Source: Nymphaea colorata (taxonomy: Eukaryota > Streptophyta > Magnoliopsida > Nymphaeales > Nymphaeaceae). From it: a stretch of DNA of 64,000 bases. Below, piece after piece: positions 58,522 through 64,000 of this stretch; within the stretch, counting starts at the first letter, position 1, and each line of letters opens with the position of its first letter. Position numbers and translations under genes: made by a program. The stretch spans positions 13,318,106 to 13,382,105 of the forward strand of contig NC_045141.1 in NCBI RefSeq assembly GCF_008831285.2, in the 5' to 3' direction. Under the pieces are notes generated by a model. That model saw only the letters and a list, made by a program, of their open reading frames with translations, ran no database searches and was not told the origin of the DNA.

Positions 58522-58805
58522 ATGAATGATTCTGTTATAACTCTTCCTGTAATTAAATCATGGTTATATATTGCTGTTATATATTTTATTTCTCGTTTAA
58601 CTATTTGGTCCGAAATATAGAGTTTTTCTGGCTCTCTTTCTATAGTTTGTATTTCTGGTTTTTTCTGGTTCATATTTTTCAAAATATCATTCAGTTGTTT
58701 ACGATTTTCTAATACTAGTTCTATATCTTGTAGAATTTTTCCCAATTCAGTTTTTGCCATATCGAGTGAGAAGTTTTCCTGTTCGAATAGTGTGAGTATT
58801 TTCAT
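58518..58805 (-). CDS. Pararetrovirus ORF1, small protein (copy C)
   Basis: 95 codons from the ATG at 58805, almost identical to copy B (a Phe for Leu and an Ala for Glu near the N-terminus). ATGA overlap with ORF2. Function unknown. Confidence 0.6.
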   Translation of the reverse strand: MKILTLFEQENFSLDMAKTELGKILQDIELVLENRKQLNDILKNMNQKKPEIQTIEREPEKLYISDQIVKREIKYITAIYNHDLITGRVITESFI

Positions 58806-59172
58806 TAACAAGTATGTGCTATTGTGTCCTATAATCTATCCGTTGTTGCTGAAAATTAAATAACCATTGTCCTCTATATGACATACTAGGCTTAAGAATC
58901 TTCTTTCTATGTTTCCCTCATGACATGACCATCTCACTTTCCCCGATCGGCCTCTGCCTTTGTGGGTACTCGTCTGGGGTCTTTCTCTCTTGGGACAACA
59001 CAGTCAGATCTCCTCTTTTACCATGTAATCATATAGTCGAACTTTGGCAAATTTAACTAGTACAACTGACAGAAAATGAAACTACTCTACACATGCTTGG
59101 TAGTCAAAATACTAACACACGCTCTTAAGGAAAACAAACACTTTATTCAGTACTTGGATAAACCATACTTAC

Positions 59173-59232
59173 AGAGATTTCATCAACTTCTTCAGAAAAT
59201 ACATTGCTCATTGTCTCTGGAATAGAATCCAT
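59173..59232 (-). CDS. Leader ORF, proposed first exon of spliced ORF7 (copy C)
   Basis: 20 codons from MDSI to the donor TCT|GTAAGT (intron from 59172). Compared with copy B it has lost 6 bases, which keeps the frame and phase 0. A second strong acceptor-like TTTTCAG lies before ORF1 in copies A (17293) and C, but that region is deleted in copy B. Confidence 0.55.
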
Positions 59233-59272
59233 GAGACTTCTATATCAGTCTTAATTAGTACAATAAACAGGC

Positions 59273-59739
59273 ATGGAACAGGAAAGAGTAAAAGCTAGTG
59301 ATAGGGGTGAAAATGTGCAGTTTGTTTTGTAATTTATTTCACACAATTTATTGGTCCATATAGACATCTTAAAGCTCATCTTTTTCAGATTTATGGGCAA
59401 GCAACTAGCTTGATAATAGGGCAGACAAAGTTATTTTGAAGGAGTTAAAAGAGAAAGACAGCTTAAAAAAAAAAAATGAAGACATCACATGTGTTGTCTT
59501 TACCTTTTCCTAGAGATCTCTCTTTTGAAGAAAAAAAAAATCAAGGGAATAAAATAATATAAAGATCATTCAGAAATAAGGGCAGCAGAATTTGATAAAA
59601 ACAGACACTAATTCTGAAGTTGAATTCCTTTTAACTTTTAAGCAGCATGAAATCATTAAGGTTGTAATCTGGCTGGTTAGGCATCTCCTTTCTAATTTAA
59701 GACTGATTTTAATTTTTAACAAGTAATATGGAAGACTTG
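59273..59739. other. Right flank of the virus cluster, no gene seen
   Basis: AT-rich host sequence with poly(A) runs. No similarity to the left flank near 16855 and no target duplication. Confidence 0.5.
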
Positions 59740-60240
59740 TTAGTCAAAAGGAATATGGAGTTCCTATTGTTACTGATGAGTGGAGTGATATATAGAGGCA
59801 ATTCTTGATAAATTTTTTCAGTTAGCCATTCATTGGGCTAATTTTTGGTTAAAGACACATGATGCAACTGGAGAGTATAAAGATGTTGACTATTTAAAGA
59901 GTTTGTTCATGGTAGTGATGAAAGAAGATGGTGAGGAGAATATAGTGCAAATGAATATGACAATGCTGCTATTTTTAGACACGCAGGAATGAGATTGGAA
60001 GTGATGACAAATACTCTCAGTTTTCAACACCTTGTGCAGCAGATACTCTAAATTTGGCACTCAGGAGAACATGGCATCCATCGAAAGAAGATCCTGAGAT
60101 AGCAAGATCTAGGATGGTATGCTTGAGAAGACTTTTTATGGATCATCATGATATAATGCACAAAGTTACTTTAAGTATCTTTTCACAAGAAAATTGAATC
60201 TTTATCAATAGCTAGGGTAACAGATAGTAAAAATTTCATT
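59740..60240 (+). pseudogene. hAT-like transposase remnant (DUF659-type segment)
   Basis: Broken frames give YGVPIVTDEWSD, then AIHWANFWLKTHDATGEYKD, DYLKSLFMVV, GEENIVQ, DNAAIFRHAGMRLE and ADTLNLALR. This series matches the usual order in plant hAT-related DUF659 proteins (TD-W-D, DA-G, GEENVVQVVTDN). Several frameshifts and stops; no terminal repeats found. Family call is from memory of the motif pattern. Confidence 0.55.
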
Positions 60241-61100
60241 GACTAGTGGGCATCATATAAATCAGAGACGCCTACTCTCCAAGGTCTTGCAATGAAGTTG
60301 CCATATGCGCCTGCTATATGATAAAGATGAAAGGGTAACATTATAAGGAAAAAAGATGAAAACCAGAGAACATTTAGTGTGAGAAAGGACACAATAGACC
60401 ATAGTAACCTTAAGCAATGAGGTATGGACAACAAGGGCTTATAAGACCAAAACCACAAAGGAAAGTTTTGATGATGACAATTGGAAAGGGCAATGCAGGT
60501 CACCTTCACATGAAAGTGAGTGATAGTTGTGACCTGACAAGATACCACTTTACAGACAGATGGATCTTCATAGAGTTTTACTAAAGTTTTTTTTTTTAAA
60601 AGAAAAAAACAGCAGATTTTTACAGATTAACATTCTTCAATGCTCTTAAATTACTAATGAAGGCTTCTTTTCTTTTTCTGCTTAGGCTTAAATTTCTTCT
60701 CATTAGATTAACTTAATGTGGCATGCATCCTCCTCCACCTATAGATGCATCCACAATATGGAAAGAGGTAGAATATTTGGTGGTCAAAATCTACAAGGCC
60801 ATCTTAAACTAAATTTTCAATGCCCGAAATACAATCACAAAATCCAAAACAGCAAGAGAAAAGTTAACTCTACTAACACAGACATGATGAAAAACAACAG
60901 AACTGTGTCCACAGTGCATTCCGAACACACACACACACACAGAGTTAATAAAAAAAAAGGCTCTATCCATCCAATTCACTATATTGTAGATTTATGGCAA
61001 GCAATAACAATTCCTCAACATCAAGTTTCATCAGAAGAGAAGCAGACAAAGAAAGGCAAAAGATTTGCATAATAAAGATATTAAGAAGGTAAGAGCTTAC
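60241..61100. other. Non-coding stretch, likely intronic or intergenic to the KH pseudogene
   Basis: I see no gene here. It includes an (AC)n run near 60928 and A-rich runs. It may be intron or 3' sequence of the adjacent KH-domain pseudogene. Confidence 0.45.
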
Positions 61101-62336
61101 ATGTGATGGCCAGGTGGGCATGGGCATCCTTTCAGAACCATGGGGGATCCCTGGCTGGATACCGTGAGGGAAGAGAGGTCGTTCCTCATGAGGTGCAAGG
61201 ACCTCACCCTGGTCAAATTTACGCGGCGAGGGACCAAAGCTGGGATACATTCTTTGAGGTGATGGCTCTCGCCTTCCCATGTATGACACCATTGGAGGCA
61301 TGTGCTCAGAGAAAGGACTATGTGGTGGATGGTGCATAGGAGGACCACGAAACATATTATGGCGCAGCCTTGAGGTAACTTGTAGAAGAGCCTCCTGTAC
61401 TGACTCAAATTCCCCATATACCTGACAGTCAGGAAATGCATTTTTGGTAAGCAAGGATATATCACAACCAATGATGGGAAGGAAAAATTACCTTACCAAG
61501 GGAATAAATCAAAAGAGGAACAGAAGAAAAAAACCTGGACTTCTTCTTCATGCTCTGAGGCACATTTTGATATCTGATCCTTTCCCAAAATACGTATCTA
61601 TGCCCCAGAGAGCTTTCTCATCTCTGCCATTATGCTACCACCCTTTCCAAGCAGGCACCCTATCTGATTGGATGGTACAAGAAGCCGAGCAAGCACATTT
61701 TTTGTCACTAGAATCAAGAACTGATCTTACAACCCTATGTTGTACACTGTTGACGGATCTTGATGTATGGGTCTGGATCTGGACCCGATCCAGTGAGTCC
61801 TCGTTTGGGCATACTTATACCATTGTAAACCCTAATCTTGCATGTTAATGAAGTTTTCTAAGAGAGAGAGAGTCTGGCGGCTAGTGGGCACCAGATCTCC
61901 TCACCCGTGGTTTTTTCCCTCTAGTTGAGGGTTTTCCACGTTACATTGTTCGATCTTCGTTTCTTGTGCGTCTATTATTTCTACATACACGAAGAAGTGC
62001 ATCTTGAGCAGCAAAAATCCTATCCATTGGGTGCTGCAAACAGATAAACTTGATTACTATGTGCCCATCAGGAGCAACTTCTGTGCATAGCGCACAACCA
62101 CATCTCATGGAAAAAGAAGAAGCCATTTTGGAGAGCCTTCCAAATGGATCATATCAAATACTTACAACAGCAGCAGAAATTGCTATGACCCAATCATCAG
62201 TATCTTGTACATCATCAAGGATTTTGATATCAGCACCTGTCTCACTGTGAATATTTCTCACTATACTTCCTTTCCAATCACACCTCCAGCCTTCTCATTA
62301 GTACATAACAAACGAAAACTGAGAATATCTGGTGGA
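61101..62336 (-). pseudogene. KH-domain RNA-binding protein gene, decayed (HEN4-like family)
   Basis: Exons read on the minus strand: 62336-62166 (SFRLLCTNEKAGGVIGK, SETGADIKILDD), 62033-61991 (HPMDRIFAAQDALLRV), 61747-61535 (RLLVPSNQIGCLLGKGGS, then RKLSGA) and 61421-61101 (GEFESVQEALLQV, then a Pro/Met-rich linker). These are two KH domains with the GxxG RNA-binding loop and plant-type exon borders. Plant proteins of this group bind RNA and take part in pre-mRNA processing. Defects: a lost base in the first GKGG loop, a TAG after SGA, and a solo LTR splitting an exon. Introns are present, so it is not a processed copy. A more complete gene may continue outside the decayed part. Confidence 0.7.
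61748..61985. mobile_element. Solo LTR inserted in a KH-gene exon
   Basis: 238 bp, starting TGTTGACGG and ending TTTCTACA, flanked by a perfect 5-bp duplication TACAC (61743-61747 and 61986-61990). The KH reading continues on both sides. Orientation and family were not determined. Confidence 0.7.
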
Positions 62337-62649
62337 CTGTTAACCCAACTTGATATCATGAAACATAGAAAGAGAAGGAGAAGCACTTGGGAAAAAATCA
62401 TTCCCATCATGCAAGCCATATTGGATATACGCTCGTTATATATACGCTCTATATATGGAGCAGTGTACAAAACTTGGTCTCCAATCCCATTGGTTGCTTC
62501 ATTTTTAATGTTGCCACGTGTCAGTTCTTAATTCCCTTTTATAATACCTTCAGTTATTTTCAAATTATTTTGCTTATATTAGATTGGTAGTTTTGGAAGC
62601 TGGGATTCATCCCTTGGACCATAAGGCTTCCCCAAATCAAACTTTCAAA

Positions 62650-63620
62650 AAAGTTGGAGCATTGTCAAAGAAAATCTAAATAAAAATGTTAAATTAATGG
62701 TTCTCTTAGTAAGGATTGGTTCATAAATTTAGCAGGACACATCTTGCTCTGGTTTCCAAGGTCATGAGAGAAGCAAATATTCAAAACTATAGACCAATTT
62801 ATTCCATAGTGAAGTGCTTAAGTAGGATTGCCGCCTCGAGAATGAAACCCATTTAAATTTGCATAATTTCAATAGATCAAAATGACTTTATGTAAGACAT
62901 TGTATTCAAAACAACTATTTATTAAGTCAATGAAGGATTCACTTTGATGAACTTAATGAAGGAGAAGATTGTATTGGAAGATGAATTTAAGCAAGGTCCA
63001 TACTATAATGAGTTGGAGTTTTCTCCAAAAAAGTGCTCCAACATCTCAATCTTTATATGAAACATTGATCAATAAAATAATGATTATAATATCTACCATG
63101 ACAATTCTTTACTAAACAATTGGAGATATGTGGACTAATTAATTCTAAAAGAGAGATCAACCAATGCAATCTACACTTGATAAATTTGTTTCTAATCACA
63201 AGAAGCCTCAAAAGTGTCCAATAGAGGAATATTAAAGCACCTTCCAACTAGAAATTACCAAGAAAAATGTTCTCCTTATTCTATGTAAATGATGTACTAC
63301 TTTTTATTAGTTATCAAAAAAATTTACAAATGGCCCTTAAATATATTCTTAAAGAATTTCAAGAAGATCCTGGAATTCTAGCAAATTCAAACAAAATTTT
63401 GTTATAACCTTCAATATGACTAAAAATGATGATAGACATGTTGCTAATAAGTTGGATTGAGACATGGAAAAGCTGCCTATGAAGTACCTTGTGCTGCCTT
63501 TCTTGTAGTGAGAACTTATAGAAAGCCATATATCCATCTTGTTAAATGGAGTAAATTTTTGCTTCCTAACGAGGAAAAGGGATTTGGTGTGAGAAATCTA
63601 GTTGAAGACAATTATTTTTT
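62650..63620 (+). pseudogene. LINE reverse transcriptase remnant
   Basis: Broken frames show NYRPIYSIVKCLSRIAASRM followed by QNDF (RT motif region of plant LINEs), FYVNDVLLF (a degenerate FADD-type active-site motif, Asp kept once), LKEFQEDPGILAN, and LVKWSKFLLPNEEKGFGVRNL-type sequence downstream of RT. Many stops and frameshifts; old. No endonuclease or poly(A) end recognised. Confidence 0.6.
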
Positions 63621-64000
63621 TGTTTGCCTATCTCACCAGCAGGGCCATCACAAAAGACTGAGAATGGGGTAGATTTGTAAAAGTTAGATGTCCTAGACAT
63701 AACAGAAATAGAAAAAATGTTACTTGTAGATAAGGGACTAAGCTAAGGCCAAATTGTGGATTAACTGCTTGCCAAACTCTCCTCTCGTTAGGAACAAGTC
63801 AAAATAACATTATAGTAAACTTATTTTTTCAATGTTTTTCTCCATTAGAGAAGTGTTGGTTAATGATGCTTAAATGGTCTTGGAACCATTTAATCAAATA
63901 GGACCAAATTTGTCTACGATTTCTAAAAAATGAAAATGATTTTATAGTTCATATAACAATCCAAATATCAAGATAACTAGGGGATCCATTTTAACAACAT
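63621..64000. other. AT-rich DNA to the window end, no gene seen
   Basis: Nothing recognised; it may be the decayed continuation of the LINE. Confidence 0.4.

Larger units (their letters stand above)
16856..59272. mobile_element. Endogenous pararetrovirus cluster: three copies with nested LTR retrotransposons
   Basis: Three related copies of a Caulimoviridae-type genome occur here: A on plus, B and C on minus. After removing the retrotransposons, one viral unit is about 8 kb, within the family range. Hallmarks are an initiator-tRNA-Met primer site, a 30K movement protein, a CCHC coat protein, retropepsin, RT with YIDD, RNase H, no integrase and no LTRs. Both outer edges of the cluster fall in the tRNA primer site, and no target duplication is visible, as expected for integrase-free insertion by DNA repair. 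All copies are defective. Confidence 0.85.
46075..59272 (-). mobile_element. Endogenous pararetrovirus copy C, interrupted by copia 2
   Basis: On the minus strand it begins within the primer site (only GCC remains, 59272) and runs through ORF1-ORF7 and the 3' intergenic region into copy B without a break in viral sequence. Copia 2 (46975-52374) splits ORF7. It has more small deletions and frameshifts than copies A and B, including loss of the ORF3/ORF4 junction. Confidence 0.85.

Noticed and set aside
62387-62590. 67-codon plus frame near the KH pseudogene
   Set aside because: Antisense to intron sequence, no motif.

Overview
The window is nuclear DNA of a flowering plant. It holds one intact host gene (a seven-exon amino acid permease), a decayed KH-domain gene with plant-type introns, and between them about 42 kb of nested repeats: three copies of one AT-rich endogenous pararetrovirus (family Caulimoviridae) carrying three complete LTR-retrotransposon insertions. 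I cannot name the host species.

Layout. 1-3634: AT-rich upstream DNA with a degenerate tandem repeat. 3724-9962 (+): amino acid permease (AAP family), 482 codons, with TATA box and a 2.9 kb fifth intron. 9963-16855: 3' UTR, then a gene-poor spacer with a candidate terminal-inverted-repeat element (15306-16191). 16856-59272: the virus cluster. Copy A (16856-22657, +) starts at the tRNA primer site and is cut off between RT and RNase H. It meets copy B (22658-46074, -) tail to tail. Copy B is head to tail with copy C (46075-59272, -), with a full intergenic region (TATA box, primer site) between them. Copy B is split by a Ty3/gypsy chromovirus (33922-44629, +) and by an apparently intact Ty1/copia element (27814-32808, -). 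Copy C is split by a second copia element (46975-52374, -). All three LTR elements have perfect 5-bp target duplications. 59273-64000: a hAT-like transposase remnant, the KH-domain pseudogene with a solo LTR in an exon, and a LINE reverse transcriptase remnant.

The virus. Comparing the three copies gives this order: short leader ORF with a splice donor; ORF1 (small protein); ORF2 (coiled coil, coat protein, CCHC knuckle); ORF3 (30K movement protein joined to a retropepsin-like domain); two small basic ORFs (ORF4, ORF5) that resemble each other; ORF6 (a second retropepsin, RT, RNase H; uninterrupted in copy B); and ORF7, which lacks a usable ATG and opens at a splice acceptor in phase with the leader donor. 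The splicing plan resembles that known for rice tungro bacilliform virus. Coat protein before movement protein, two retropepsin-like domains and a pair of related small ORFs are not features of the exogenous genera I know. This is the best candidate for something undescribed in the window. All copies are defective: most ORFs have stops or frameshifts, some of them shared between copies.

Positions and splice sites were read by eye; no similarity search was run.
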